This document shows, one piece after another, positions 25,655 to 34,391 of a stretch of DNA of 64,000 nucleotides. Source of the stretch: Betaproteobacteria bacterium (lineage in GTDB: Bacteria > Pseudomonadota > Gammaproteobacteria > Burkholderiales > UBA6910); NCBI GenBank assembly GCA_016183615.1, contig JACPEG010000004.1:1-64000 (forward strand), in the 5' to 3' direction. Numbering within the stretch: position 1 is the stretch's first letter; the number at the start of each line of letters is the position of its first letter. Made by a program: the position numbers and the translations under genes. The notes under the pieces are model-generated. The model was not told where the DNA came from, ran no database searches, and saw only the letters and a program-made list of their open reading frames with translations.

Positions 25655-26106
25655 ACCGCTTCCGCCGCGATGCCCTCGCCGCGGCCCAGGGCGCCGAGCT
25701 TTTCCGCGGTCTTGGCCTTGACGTTGATCGCGGTTGCATCGAGTCCCAGGTCCTGGGCGATGTTCTTCACCATGGCCGGAATGAAGGGGGCGAGCCGGGG
25801 CGCCTGGGCGATGACCGTGGCATCGATGTTGACGACGCGGTAGCCCAGTTCCGCGACCAGCTGTCCCACCTGGCGCAGCAGCTGGCGGCTGTCGATGTCC
25901 CTGTAGCGGGCTTCGGTATCCGGGAAATGCCTTCCGATGTCGCCCTGGCCCGCGGCCCCGATCAGGGCATCGCAAACCGCGTGCAGCAGCACGTCGGCGT
26001 CGGAATGGCCCGCGAGCCCCCGGTCGTGGGGAATCGCCACGCCGCCGATGATGAGCCTGCGCCCCGCCGCGAGCGCGTGCACGTCGAATCCCTGTCCGAT
26101 CCTCAT
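25621..26106 (-). CDS. ispF: 2-C-methyl-D-erythritol 2,4-cyclodiphosphate synthase
   Basis: IspF forms the cyclodiphosphate in the MEP isoprenoid pathway. The 161-residue product has the family landmarks [10 protein letters not shown] with the zinc ligands D and [24 protein letters not shown], and [17 protein letters not shown] precedes the ATG at 26106, which overlaps the ispD stop (ATGA). ispD-ispF-thpR are therefore one operon. Confidence 0.97.
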   Translation of the reverse strand: MRIGQGFDVHALAAGRRLIIGGVAIPHDRGLAGHSDADVLLHAVCDALIGAAGQGDIGRHFPDTEARYRDIDSRQLLRQVGQLVAELGYRVVNIDATVIAQAPRLAPFIPAMVKNIAQDLGLDATAINVKAKTAEKLGALGRGEGIAAEAVCLIARTSERI

Positions 26107-26798
26107 GGCGCCTCCCTGTCCTGCAGTATGAGTTCCGCCAGGCCGAGGTCCTGGGGATAGGTGACTTTCAAATTGCGGATATCGCCGAGCACAAGACGGG
26201 GCTTGAGCCCCAGCGCCTCCACCGCGCTCGCCTCGTCGGTCGCCTCCGTCCCGGCCTGCTTGAGCGCCGTCACCAGCGTGCCGTAGCGGAACATCTGGGG
26301 GGTCTGGGCCTGCCACAGGCGGGCCCGCGGCTCGGTGCGCAACACGCGGCCCTGCCCGTCGTCCCGCTTGAGCGTGTCGGCGACCGGCACCGCCAGCAGG
26401 CCGCCGACCTCATCACCCGCCAGCTCCCGCATCAGCTGATCCACCAGCACCGAACTCACGCAAGGGCGCGCGGCATCGTGCACCAGCACCCAGTCGTCAT
26501 CGCCGATGGCGGAACGGGAAGCGCGCAAGCCGTTCAACACGCTCTCGGCCCGGGTCTTCCCGCCACAGAACAGGGGACAGAGCTTCCCGGAAAAGGCCGA
26601 CCAGTCATGCTCGTGCCAGGCTGCGTCTTCCGCGGCGAGCACCACGAACACCTGCCGGATCGTGGACAGCCCGCACAGGGTGCGCAGCGCATGGTAGATG
26701 AGAGGGCGGCCCCGCACCGGCAGGTACTGCTTGGCGCCCGTCTCTCCCATCCGGAATCCGGAGCCCGCTGCGGGCACCAGTGCGAAGTAGCTTCTCAT
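26103..26798 (-). CDS. ispD: 2-C-methyl-D-erythritol 4-phosphate cytidylyltransferase
   Basis: IspD transfers CMP to MEP. The 231-residue protein has the N-terminal [20 protein letters not shown] nucleotide-binding loop, [11 protein letters not shown] and the A-x-TPQMF motif ([14 protein letters not shown]). It begins the ispD-ispF-thpR operon and is divergent from the P-type ATPase gene, with an 86-bp gap between the two starts. Confidence 0.97.
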   Translation of the reverse strand: MRSYFALVPAAGSGFRMGETGAKQYLPVRGRPLIYHALRTLCGLSTIRQVFVVLAAEDAAWHEHDWSAFSGKLCPLFCGGKTRAESVLNGLRASRSAIGDDDWVLVHDAARPCVSSVLVDQLMRELAGDEVGGLLAVPVADTLKRDDGQGRVLRTEPRARLWQAQTPQMFRYGTLVTALKQAGTEATDEASAVEALGLKPRLVLGDIRNLKVTYPQDLGLAELILQDREAP

Positions 26799-26884
26799 TC
26801 AAACCTTTCTTGTGGGCAGCCGTATTATCGGGGGAACCTTCCGCCGCCAGCAAGCCGGCGCGCAGGTATGTCAGAATCGCCTCA

Positions 26885-29563
26885 ATGAAAATTCACCACC
26901 TCAGCGTCGGGGAGGCGCTGGAAAGCCTCAGAAGTCCCCCCGGAGGCCTCGCGCCGGAAGAGGCAGCGCGGCGCCTCGGGGAATACGGGGCCAACCGGGT
27001 GGAGGAAGTCCGGCGCGAGCATCTGATCACGCGCTTCGCCCGGGAATTCACCCATCTCTTCGCCCTCGTCCTGTGGCTCGCCGCGGCGCTGGCGTTCGTC
27101 GCCGAGCGCTACGACCCGGGCGAGGGCATGGCCACCCTCGGCTTTGCCATCGTCGGCGTCATCGTCATCAACGGGGCGTTCTCCTTCTGGCAGGAATACC
27201 GCGCCGAACAGGCGCTGGCGGCGCTGCGGCGGCTGCTGCCCCACCAAGTGGCGGCGCTGCGCGCCGGCGAAGCGCGGCAGGTGTTCGCCGAGGCGCTGGT
27301 GCCCGGCGACGTGGTGCTGCTCAAGGAGGGCGATAGCGTGCCCGCCGACTGCCGGCTGCTGGAAAGCTTCGGCCTGCGGGTGAACAACGCCACCATCACC
27401 GGCGAATCGCTGCCCAAGGCGCGCGTCACCGACCCCTGCGCCGAGGAGGAAATCATCCACGCCCGCAATGTGCTGCTGGCCGGCACCTCGCTCGTGTCGG
27501 GCGAGGCAAAGGCCCTGGTGTTCGCCACCGGCATGCACACCGAGTTCGGGAAAATGGCGCATCTCACCCAGACTTCGGGCGAGCCCATGTCGCCGCTGCA
27601 GCGGGAGATCGCGCGGCTGTCGCGCCTGGTGGCGCTGCTCGCCACCATCCTGGGCCTCGTTTTCTTCCTGGTGGGACAGGTTCTGGGACTTTCCTTCTGG
27701 CAGAACTTCATCTTCGCCATCGGCATCATCGTGGCCAACGTCCCGGAGGGGCTGCTGCCGACCGTGACCCTGTCGCTCGCCATGGCGACCCAGCGCATGG
27801 CCCGGCGCAACGCGCTGATCCGTCACCTGCCGGCGGTGGAGACCCTGGGCTCCGCCACCGTCATCTGCACCGACAAGACCGGGACGCTGACCCAGAACCG
27901 GATGAGCGTGAAGCAGCTCTTCTTCGCCGAGGGATTCGCGGACGAGCTCCCGGCGGGGCGGCCAGCAGCGGCCCACCATCGCCTCTTCGCGCAGATCGCG
28001 CGCCATTGCCACAGCCTCACGCCCCTTTTCGGAAACGGCTGGAGCGGCGACCCCATGGAAATGGCGCTCAACCGCCTGGGAGAATCCGCCCTGCCCGGTG
28101 CAGCTTCATATCCCAAGGCGGACGAGGTGGCGTTCGATGCCGACCGCAAGCGCATGTCCACCGTGCACCGGACGGATGAGGGCGCCCTGCTTTACTGCAA
28201 GGGTGCTCTCGAAACGGTGCTTCCCCTCTGCAACCGTCTCGAAACCGCCTCCGGCGCGCAGCCCCTCGACGGCAGGATACGCGAGCGTTTTCTCAAGGCC
28301 CAGGAGGCCATGGCGGACCGGGGCCTGCGGATCCTCGCCTTCGCCTACCGCGTGCTGCCGGAGGGCAGCGCGCGGGAGGCGTGGGAAGGCGAGCTCGTGC
28401 TTACGGGGCTTGCCGGGCTGGAAGATCCGCCGCGTCCCGAAGTCCCCGCCGCCATCGCCAGGTGCCGCGAGGCGGGCATCCGCGTCATCATGGTGACCGG
28501 TGATCATCCCCATACCGCGAAAGCGATCGCCCGGGAGATCGGCCTCACCCAAGGGGAGAATCCGGCGATCGTCACCGGCGACGATCTGCGCCGGATGTCC
28601 AACACCCAGCTCCAGCTCGCCCTGGACACACCCGAAATCCTGTTCGCCCGGGTGGGGGCGGACCAGAAGATGCGCATTGTGAATGCGTTGAAGCGCAAGA
28701 AAGAGGTGGTGGCCGCCACCGGCGACGGGGTCAACGACGCGCCGGCGCTCAAGAGCGCGCACATCGGCATCGCCATGGGAATCAGCGGCACCGATGTGGC
28801 CAAGGAGTCGTCGGACATGATTCTCCTCGACGACAACTTCGCCACCATCGTGGCGGCCATCGAGGAAGGCCGCGCCGTTTTCGACAACATCCGCAAGTTC
28901 CTGACCTACATTCTGACGTCCAATATTCCTGAAATCGTTCCCTATCTCGCCTTCGTGCTGTTCCGGATTCCTCTGCCGCTCACGATCGTCCAGATCCTCG
29001 CCGTGGACCTGGGCACCGACATGCTGCCGGCGCTGGCGCTGGGGGCCGAGAAGCCCGACCCCGCGGTGATGCGGCGCCCGCCCCGCCACCGCAGCGAGCG
29101 GCTGCTCAACTGGCCGCTGGTGGCCCGGGCCTACCTGTTCCTGGGGATGCTGGAGGCAGTCGCCGCCATGGCCGCATTCTTTTTCGTGCTGGAAGGCGCT
29201 CAGTGGCATTACGGGCAAATTCTCGCCGCCCGGGATCCGGTCTATCTTCAAGCCACCACCGCCTGCCTCGCGGCCATCATTGCCACCCAGGTGGTGAACG
29301 TCTTCCTGTGCCGCCACCCCGTGGAATCCGTCCGGGTCCGGGGCCTCGCCGGTAACCGCTTGATCCTGTTCGGGATCGCGGTCGAGCTGGCGCTCCTGCT
29401 TCTCATCGTCTATACGCCCTGGGGCAACCTCCTGTTCGGCACGGCGCCGTTGTCGCTTGAAGTCTGGCTCTTCATTCTGCCTTTCCCGTTCCTGATGCTG
29501 GCCTGCGAAGAGGCGCGCAAGGCCCTGGTGCGCCGGGCGGCCTCCAGGGCTACGGCGCTATAA
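26885..29563 (+). CDS. Cation-transporting P-type ATPase, Na,K-ATPase-like
   Basis: The 892-residue P2-type ATPase has an N-terminal cation-ATPase domain, the TITGES actuator loop, phosphorylation site DKTGTLTQNRM (D330), the KGA nucleotide site and TGDGVNDAPAL. Membrane helices M4-M6 read IGIIVANVPEGLLPTVT, TSNIPEIVPYL and DLGTDMLPAL. They resemble Na,K/H,K-ATPase (class IIC) more than Ca2+-ATPase, where these positions read VAAIPEGLP, SSNVGE and NLVTD. The Ser-Asn-Glu and two Asp cation ligands are kept. The ion cannot be fixed from sequence; there is no beta-subunit gene nearby. The ATG at 26885 begins the conserved KIHHLSVGEAL. Confidence 0.9.
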   Translation: MKIHHLSVGEALESLRSPPGGLAPEEAARRLGEYGANRVEEVRREHLITRFAREFTHLFALVLWLAAALAFVAERYDPGEGMATLGFAIVGVIVINGAFSFWQEYRAEQALAALRRLLPHQVAALRAGEARQVFAEALVPGDVVLLKEGDSVPADCRLLESFGLRVNNATITGESLPKARVTDPCAEEEIIHARNVLLAGTSLVSGEAKALVFATGMHTEFGKMAHLTQTSGEPMSPLQREIARLSRLVALLATILGLVFFLVGQVLGLSFWQNFIFAIGIIVANVPEGLLPTVTLSLAMATQRMARRNALIRHLPAVETLGSATVICTDKTGTLTQNRMSVKQLFFAEGFADELPAGRPAAAHHRLFAQIARHCHSLTPLFGNGWSGDPMEMALNRLGESALPGAASYPKADEVAFDADRKRMSTVHRTDEGALLYCKGALETVLPLCNRLETASGAQPLDGRIRERFLKAQEAMADRGLRILAFAYRVLPEGSAREAWEGELVLTGLAGLEDPPRPEVPAAIARCREAGIRVIMVTGDHPHTAKAIAREIGLTQGENPAIVTGDDLRRMSNTQLQLALDTPEILFARVGADQKMRIVNALKRKKEVVAATGDGVNDAPALKSAHIGIAMGISGTDVAKESSDMILLDDNFATIVAAIEEGRAVFDNIRKFLTYILTSNIPEIVPYLAFVLFRIPLPLTIVQILAVDLGTDMLPALALGAEKPDPAVMRRPPRHRSERLLNWPLVARAYLFLGMLEAVAAMAAFFFVLEGAQWHYGQILAARDPVYLQATTACLAAIIATQVVNVFLCRHPVESVRVRGLAGNRLILFGIAVELALLLLIVYTPWGNLLFGTAPLSLEVWLFILPFPFLMLACEEARKALVRRAASRATAL

Positions 29564-29639
29564 TTGAAACGAGGGGTTTTAACCAACCCCGGCGGCCCCA
29601 TATGGGTGCCATAACGCACCGCCACCGAGAGGAGGGACC

Positions 29640-30458
29640 ATGAGCCGCGTCCGCCCCGCCGCCGTCGCCGGAAGCTTTTATCCTTCCGATCCCCAGAGCC
29701 TCGCCTTCGAGGTGGGCGCCATGCTGGGCGACGCCAAGGCCCGGCAGGCCTCAGAGCCGGTTTCGCTGCCCAAGGCGGTGATCGTTCCCCACGCCGGCTA
29801 TGTGTACTCCGGTCCCATCGCCGCCAGCGCCTACGCGCGGCTGGAAGCGGGACGGGGAGTGGTCAAGCGGGTGGTGCTGCTGGGACCGGTGCACCGGGTG
29901 CCGGTCAAAGGTCTCGCCCTGCCCGGGGCCGAAGTCTTTGTCACGCCGCTGGGACGGGTGCCGCTGGATCTGGAAGCCATGAAGGCCATTTCGGGGATGA
30001 AGCAGGTGGTGGAAAGTATCCCCGCCCACACCTGGGAGCATTCGCTCGAGGTGCAGTTGCCCTTCCTGCAGACCGTGCTCGGGGACTTCAGTCTGGTACC
30101 GCTTGCGGTGGGCAACGCCAGCCCCGAGGAAGTGGCGGAGGTGCTGGAAAAACTCTGGGGCGGCCCGGAAACCCTGATCGTCATCAGTTCCGACCTGTCC
30201 CACTACCTGCCCTACCACACCGCCCAGCTGGTGGACCAGGACACCGCCCAGGCGATTCTCGCCCTGAATCCGGACATTACCCATGAGCAGGCCTGCGGCG
30301 GCACGCCGCTGCGGGGACTGCTGCTGGCCGCCAAGCGCCATGCCCTGATACCGCAATTGCTGGACCTCAGGAATTCCGGCGACACCGCCGGAGACCGCTC
30401 GGCAGTGGTCGGCTACGCCGCATTCCAGTTTCTCGAGGAAGCACCCCATGTCCATTGA
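29640..30458 (+). CDS. amrB: AmmeMemoRadiSam system protein B (MEMO1 family)
   Basis: The 272-residue product is a MEMO1-family protein, related to extradiol dioxygenases: RPAAVAGSFYP, VPHAGYVYSGPIA (H51), GPVH (H85), THWEHSLEVQLPFLQ-type block and SSDLSHY. GAGGAGGGA precedes the ATG. The gene overlaps the AMMECR1 gene by 11 bp, which in turn overlaps a radical-SAM gene, forming the conserved three-gene AmmeMemoRadiSam set. The reaction of the set is unknown. Confidence 0.93.
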   Translation: MSRVRPAAVAGSFYPSDPQSLAFEVGAMLGDAKARQASEPVSLPKAVIVPHAGYVYSGPIAASAYARLEAGRGVVKRVVLLGPVHRVPVKGLALPGAEVFVTPLGRVPLDLEAMKAISGMKQVVESIPAHTWEHSLEVQLPFLQTVLGDFSLVPLAVGNASPEEVAEVLEKLWGGPETLIVISSDLSHYLPYHTAQLVDQDTAQAILALNPDITHEQACGGTPLRGLLLAAKRHALIPQLLDLRNSGDTAGDRSAVVGYAAFQFLEEAPHVH

Positions 30459-31017
30459 GCGGGGACCAGTGCTGCTGGCCATCGCGCGCACGGCCATCGC
30501 CAAAGGCCTCGGCATCGAGGCGTGGGCCGACGAGTCCGCGCCCTGGCTCAGGGACCAGGGCGCGAGTTTCGTCACCCTGATGCTGGGGAGCGAACTGCGC
30601 GGCTGCATCGGCAGCCTCACCCCGGAGCGGGTGCTGCTGGAGGACGTCAAGGAGAACGCCCTGGGCGCCGCGTTCCGGGATCCGCGCTTCGCGCCCCTCA
30701 CCCGGGAGGAGTTTCCCCTGGTGCGGGTGGAGGTTTCCGAACTCTCGCCCATGGAATCCCTGCTGTTCCAGGACGAGGACGATGCGAGGCGCCAGCTGCG
30801 CCCGCACGTGGACGGCCTGGTGCTGGAGTACAACGGGCGCCGCGGCACCTTTCTCCCCCAGGTGTGGGACAGCCTCCCCGAGCCCAGCCGCTTCCTTGCC
30901 CACCTGAAAGTCAAGGCGGGGCTACCCTCCACCTTCTGGGGTCAGGGGATCAAACTCTCCCGTTACACGGTCCAAAAGTGGAGGGAGGCTGAAGCCATCT
31001 CGAAAGCCCTGTCATGA
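30448..31017 (+). CDS. amrA: AmmeMemoRadiSam system protein A (AMMECR1 domain)
   Basis: The 189-residue protein is an AMMECR1-domain protein, with the signature LRGCIGSL preceded by VTLMLGSE. A conserved GLVLEYNGRRGTFLPQVW and the C-terminal FWGQGIKLSRYTVQKW follow. AMMECR1 proteins are small globular proteins of unknown activity, implicated from gene context in radical-SAM chemistry. It is coupled on both sides by short overlaps. Confidence 0.93.
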   Translation: MSIERGPVLLAIARTAIAKGLGIEAWADESAPWLRDQGASFVTLMLGSELRGCIGSLTPERVLLEDVKENALGAAFRDPRFAPLTREEFPLVRVEVSELSPMESLLFQDEDDARRQLRPHVDGLVLEYNGRRGTFLPQVWDSLPEPSRFLAHLKVKAGLPSTFWGQGIKLSRYTVQKWREAEAISKALS

Positions 31018-32093
31018 GCGACCTGTACAAAGCCCGGTACTGGCACATGCTGGAAGACGGCCGCATGCAATGCGACCTGTGTCCCCGCGACTGCAAGCTG
31101 CACGAGGGGCAGCGCGGGCTGTGCTTCGTGCGCCAGCGGATCGGCGACGAGATGATCCTCACCACCTACGGGCGCTCCTCGGGCTTCTGCATCGACCCCA
31201 TCGAAAAGAAGCCCCTCAATCACTACTACCCGGGCAGCAGTGTCCTGTCGTTCGGCACCGCGGGCTGCAACCTGGCCTGCAAGTTCTGCCAGAACTGGGA
31301 TATCAGCAAGTCCCGGGACATGGACCGCCTCGCGGATTCCGCCTCGCCGGAGGAGATTGCCCGCGCCGCCGAAGCGAGCGGGTGCAGGAGCGTCGCCTAC
31401 ACTTACAACGATCCGGTGATCTTCGCCGAGTATGCCATGGACATCGCCGACGCATGCCGCAAGCACGACATCAACAACGTCGCGGTGACCGCCGGGTATA
31501 TCCACGATGCCCCGCGGCGCGACTTCTACGCCAAGATGGACGCCGCCAACGTGGACCTCAAGGGCTTCACCGAGGATTTCTACGTGAAGCTGTGCGGCGG
31601 GCGCCTGCAGCCGGTGCTCGATACCCTGGTCTATCTGAAGCACGAGACCGACGTGTGGTTCGAGATCACCACGCTGCTCATCCCCGGCAAGAACGACTCC
31701 GACGAGGAGATCACCGCCGAGTGCAAGTGGGTCATGAAGGAGCTGGGGCCCGACGTTCCGCTGCACTTCACGGCGTTCCACCCGGACTGGAAGATGATGG
31801 ACGTGCCGCCCACCCCGCCCGAGACCCTCACCCGCGCCCGCAATATCGGCATCCGGGAAGGGCTGCACTACGTGTACACCGGCAACGTCTACGACGTCGA
31901 GGGCGGAACCACCTACTGCCCGGGCTGCAGGACGCCGCTCATCGTGCGCGACTGGCACAGGATCCTTTCCCACCGCGTCACCCCGGAAGGGAGATGCCCG
32001 TCCTGCGGAGCGAAGATCGCCGGTCAGTTCGAGGCTTATCAGGGGGCCTTCGGCCGGCGGCGCATTCCGGTGGCAATTCATCTGGCGCGATAG
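31014..32093 (+). CDS. amrS: AmmeMemoRadiSam system radical SAM enzyme
   Basis: The 359-residue protein has the radical-SAM cluster motif C85-x3-C89-x2-C92 (GCNLACKFCQNW). N-terminal cysteines C20, C23, C27 and C37 and a C-terminal CPGC...CPSC pair probably bind more metal. Family landmarks such as SVAYTYNDPVIFAEY, VDLKGFTEDFY, HFTAFHPDWKMMD and YTGNVYD are present. The ATG overlaps the amrA stop (ATGA). The substrate is unknown. Confidence 0.95.
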   Translation: MSDLYKARYWHMLEDGRMQCDLCPRDCKLHEGQRGLCFVRQRIGDEMILTTYGRSSGFCIDPIEKKPLNHYYPGSSVLSFGTAGCNLACKFCQNWDISKSRDMDRLADSASPEEIARAAEASGCRSVAYTYNDPVIFAEYAMDIADACRKHDINNVAVTAGYIHDAPRRDFYAKMDAANVDLKGFTEDFYVKLCGGRLQPVLDTLVYLKHETDVWFEITTLLIPGKNDSDEEITAECKWVMKELGPDVPLHFTAFHPDWKMMDVPPTPPETLTRARNIGIREGLHYVYTGNVYDVEGGTTYCPGCRTPLIVRDWHRILSHRVTPEGRCPSCGAKIAGQFEAYQGAFGRRRIPVAIHLAR

Positions 32094-32174
32094 CGCTCCC
32101 GGGAAACCGTCGGCGGTTTCGACCTCGCCTCACGCCCCCGGACGCGGTCCGGGCGCAATCAAATGGGGAGGATC

Positions 32175-32810
32175 ATGGGAGAGAAAAAAGCAATAATCCC
32201 GGCCAATGGGGTGCAGCTCGATGGCGACCTCGCGCTTCCAAAGGGCACTCCCGGGGTAGTCGCCTTCGCCCACGGCAGCGGCAGCAGCCGCCTGTCGCCC
32301 CGCAATACCTATGTGGCGCGGGTGCTGAACGAGGCGGGAATCGGCACCCTGCTGTTCGACCTCCTCACCCGCGAGGAAGACCGGGATTACCAAATCCGGT
32401 TCAACATCGAGCTGCTCACCGAGCGGCTCATCGCCGCAACCTGCTGGCTGGAGAAAAATCCGGACACCGCCGCCCTGAAGCTCGGTTACTTCGGCGCCAG
32501 CACCGGCGCGGCGGCCGCGCTGCAGGCGGCGGCGGAATCGGGCGGGAAGGTGTCGGCGGTGGTGTCACGCGGCGGTCGCCCCGATCTCGCGGGCCGCGAG
32601 GCCCTCGAACGCGTCGTCTGCCCGACGCTGCTCATCGTCGGCGGCTACGACGACGTGGTAATCGGGCTTAACCGGGCCGCGTACGCCCTCATGAACTGTC
32701 CGAAGGAGCTCATGATCGTCCCGGGGGCGAGCCACCTGTTCGAGGAGCCGGGTACGCTGGAAAAGGTCGCCGAACTCGCCGCCGCGTGGTTCCGGCGGTG
32801 CCTGCTGTAG
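32175..32810 (+). CDS. Dienelactone-hydrolase-type alpha/beta hydrolase
   Basis: The 211-residue protein is an alpha/beta hydrolase: oxyanion region FAHGSGSS, nucleophile elbow GASTG, acid in VGGYDDVV and histidine in PGASHLFEE. This group often lies beside phosphoribosyltransferase genes, as here (33541-34188). The ATG at 32175 follows GGGGAGGATC; one at 32163 would put the ribosome-binding site inside the gene. It starts 81 bp after amrS and may belong to the same transcript. The substrate is unknown. Confidence 0.82.
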   Translation: MGEKKAIIPANGVQLDGDLALPKGTPGVVAFAHGSGSSRLSPRNTYVARVLNEAGIGTLLFDLLTREEDRDYQIRFNIELLTERLIAATCWLEKNPDTAALKLGYFGASTGAAAALQAAAESGGKVSAVVSRGGRPDLAGREALERVVCPTLLIVGGYDDVVIGLNRAAYALMNCPKELMIVPGASHLFEEPGTLEKVAELAAAWFRRCLL

Positions 32811-32950
32811 TCGGAGGGCCGGTTTCAACCGGCCGAGACCGAATGAATTCGGCTCTGCGCCGGAGCCCAACACCGGAATGTAATGGTCCGTGTTGGGCTT
32901 CGCAAAGCGAAGCCCAACCTACGAGGCTGGTTCCAGCGCCACCTCGGCCG
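32811..32950. repeat. Dispersed palindromes between convergent genes
   Basis: The gap holds GGCCGGTTTCAACCGGCC (about 32817-32834), a GAATGAATTCGG motif (about 32841-32852) and GTTGGGCTTCGC-AAA-GCGAAGCCCAAC (32892-32918, perfect 12-bp arms). The last matches elements at 21465 and 60549. They may also end transcription from both sides. Confidence 0.75.
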
Positions 32951-32963
32951 GGAATAGGCGCCG

Positions 32964-33497
32964 TTACGCCCCTCCCGCCGTTGCGATTTCCCTTTCCCCG
33001 CGGCGCGCTGCTTCGAACTGTTCCCAGGATCCCTCATCCACCTGGTAGGTGATCTGGGCCTGGGCAAAGCCATCGGTCAGGTAGGAATCGGCGTCCGCCC
33101 CTGACGGCCCGGCCGCCGCTACGCTCGCCTCCGCCGCTTCCTCCGGCTTGCGGGAAATCGGGAAGCGCCAGAACACCCGGTCGAGGCGCTTGCCGGTGGT
33201 GCGCTGCACGTGCTTGATCAGCGCCTGTTCGATGATGTAGGAGCAGCGCAGCTTCTTGTGGGGCTCGGTTTCGATCGCCGCCTCGTAGCGCCTGCCCTCC
33301 ACCACCGGGTAGCAGTCGGCGGTCACCCCCAGGTCGTTGCGGGCGAAAAATGCCACGACGGTGTCGGCGATCTCGCGTGCCCCGGCATCCCGCCGGCGCC
33401 GCCGATGCCTGACGAACAGCACGTATCCCAGGATGAGCAGCACGTTGGCCGCCACGAGGTAGAGCAGGGCGACGTTGAAGGCGATGGTTACCGTCAT
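32964..33497 (-). CDS. Single-pass membrane protein, function unknown
   Basis: The 177-residue product has one strong N-terminal helix (IAFNVALLYLVAANVLLILG, then YVLFV) followed by the basic HRRRRRDAG. A cytoplasmic domain of about 100 residues (EIADTVVAFFARNDLGVTAD, SYIIEQALIKHVQRTT) ends in an Ala-rich tail. I do not recognise the family. GGGGG precedes the ATG at 33497. It follows the phosphoribosyltransferase by 43 bp on the same strand, so the two may be co-transcribed. Confidence 0.65.
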   Translation of the reverse strand: MTVTIAFNVALLYLVAANVLLILGYVLFVRHRRRRRDAGAREIADTVVAFFARNDLGVTADCYPVVEGRRYEAAIETEPHKKLRCSYIIEQALIKHVQRTTGKRLDRVFWRFPISRKPEEAAEASVAAAGPSGADADSYLTDGFAQAQITYQVDEGSWEQFEAARRGEREIATAGGA

Positions 33498-33540
33498 GTT
33501 TTTTCCCCCTTGTCCTGATCCCGGATCAAGCGATGAATTT

Positions 33541-34188
33541 TCAGCCCTTGCGGCCCTTTTCGTGCCCGCCGCGCAGGATTGCGACCACTTCCTCGTCCTC
33601 CACCTGCGGAAAGTCGAGGTAAAACTGCCCCACCGCAAAAAAGTTGTCCGGCGTCTCCAGGCACACCAGCTCGTCGCAATAGCGGGCGACCCGGTCGGCA
33701 GTGTCCGGCGGCGCCACCGGCACCGCGCAAACCAGCCTCACCGGCTGCTTCGCCCGCAGGCAGTGCAGCGCCGCGATCATGGTCGAGCCGGTGGCCAGCC
33801 CGTCGTCCACCACGATGACGATGCGATCCTTGGCGTCGATGGGAGGACGGATCGGCGTGTACTGGGCGCGCCGCTTGCGAATGGTGTCCAGCTGTTCCCG
33901 CTTCTCGCGCTCGAGGTAGGCGTCGCTCGCGCCGGTCATGGGGACATAGTCGCCCAGGTAGGCCCAGCCGGTCTCATCGATGGCGCCGAGGGCGAACTCC
34001 GGATTGCCCGGGGCCCTGAGCTTGCGCACCAGCACCACGTCCACCTCGCCGCCCAGCTCATCGGCAATCAGCCTGGCCATGGGCACCGCACCCCGCGGCA
34101 CCGCGAGCACCAGCGGGTTCTTTCCACGATAATGAGATAACGCAGAGGCGAGCCTGCACGCCGCGTCGTTGCGGTCGAGGAAAGGCAT
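33541..34188 (-). CDS. Phosphoribosyltransferase-domain protein
   Basis: The 215-residue protein has the PRPP-binding motif IVIVVDDGLATGSTM (residues about 122-136) and the early VLAVPRGAVPMARLIADEL. The substrate is unknown. These proteins are often encoded with, or fused to, dienelactone-hydrolase-type proteins such as the one at 32175. It is divergent from mfd across a 203-bp gap. Confidence 0.85.
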   Translation of the reverse strand: MPFLDRNDAACRLASALSHYRGKNPLVLAVPRGAVPMARLIADELGGEVDVVLVRKLRAPGNPEFALGAIDETGWAYLGDYVPMTGASDAYLEREKREQLDTIRKRRAQYTPIRPPIDAKDRIVIVVDDGLATGSTMIAALHCLRAKQPVRLVCAVPVAPPDTADRVARYCDELVCLETPDNFFAVGQFYLDFPQVEDEEVVAILRGGHEKGRKG

Positions 34189-34351
34189 GGTGATTTTTGA
34201 GCCCCCTTTTTGGCGGCATTCGCGAATGCCGCACCTGTCCTGGCAGTATATTGCCCCTGTCCGGCCCGGGCCAATGGTTCCCGCGGGCCGGGAACTGTGT
34301 CATCCCTGCCGGCAGGCACCCGGCACACCGGAAATCGCCCCGGAACTTCCC

Positions 34352-34357
34352 TATAAT
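34352..34357 (+). promoter_or_regulatory. -10 element for mfd
   Basis: A perfect TATAAT lies 34 bp before the mfd start. I see no good -35 at the right distance. The rest of the 34189-34391 gap is GC-rich with no gene. Confidence 0.5.
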
Positions 34358-34391
34358 AACGCGTTTCGCCTGACCCATTTCTCCGCCCCGC

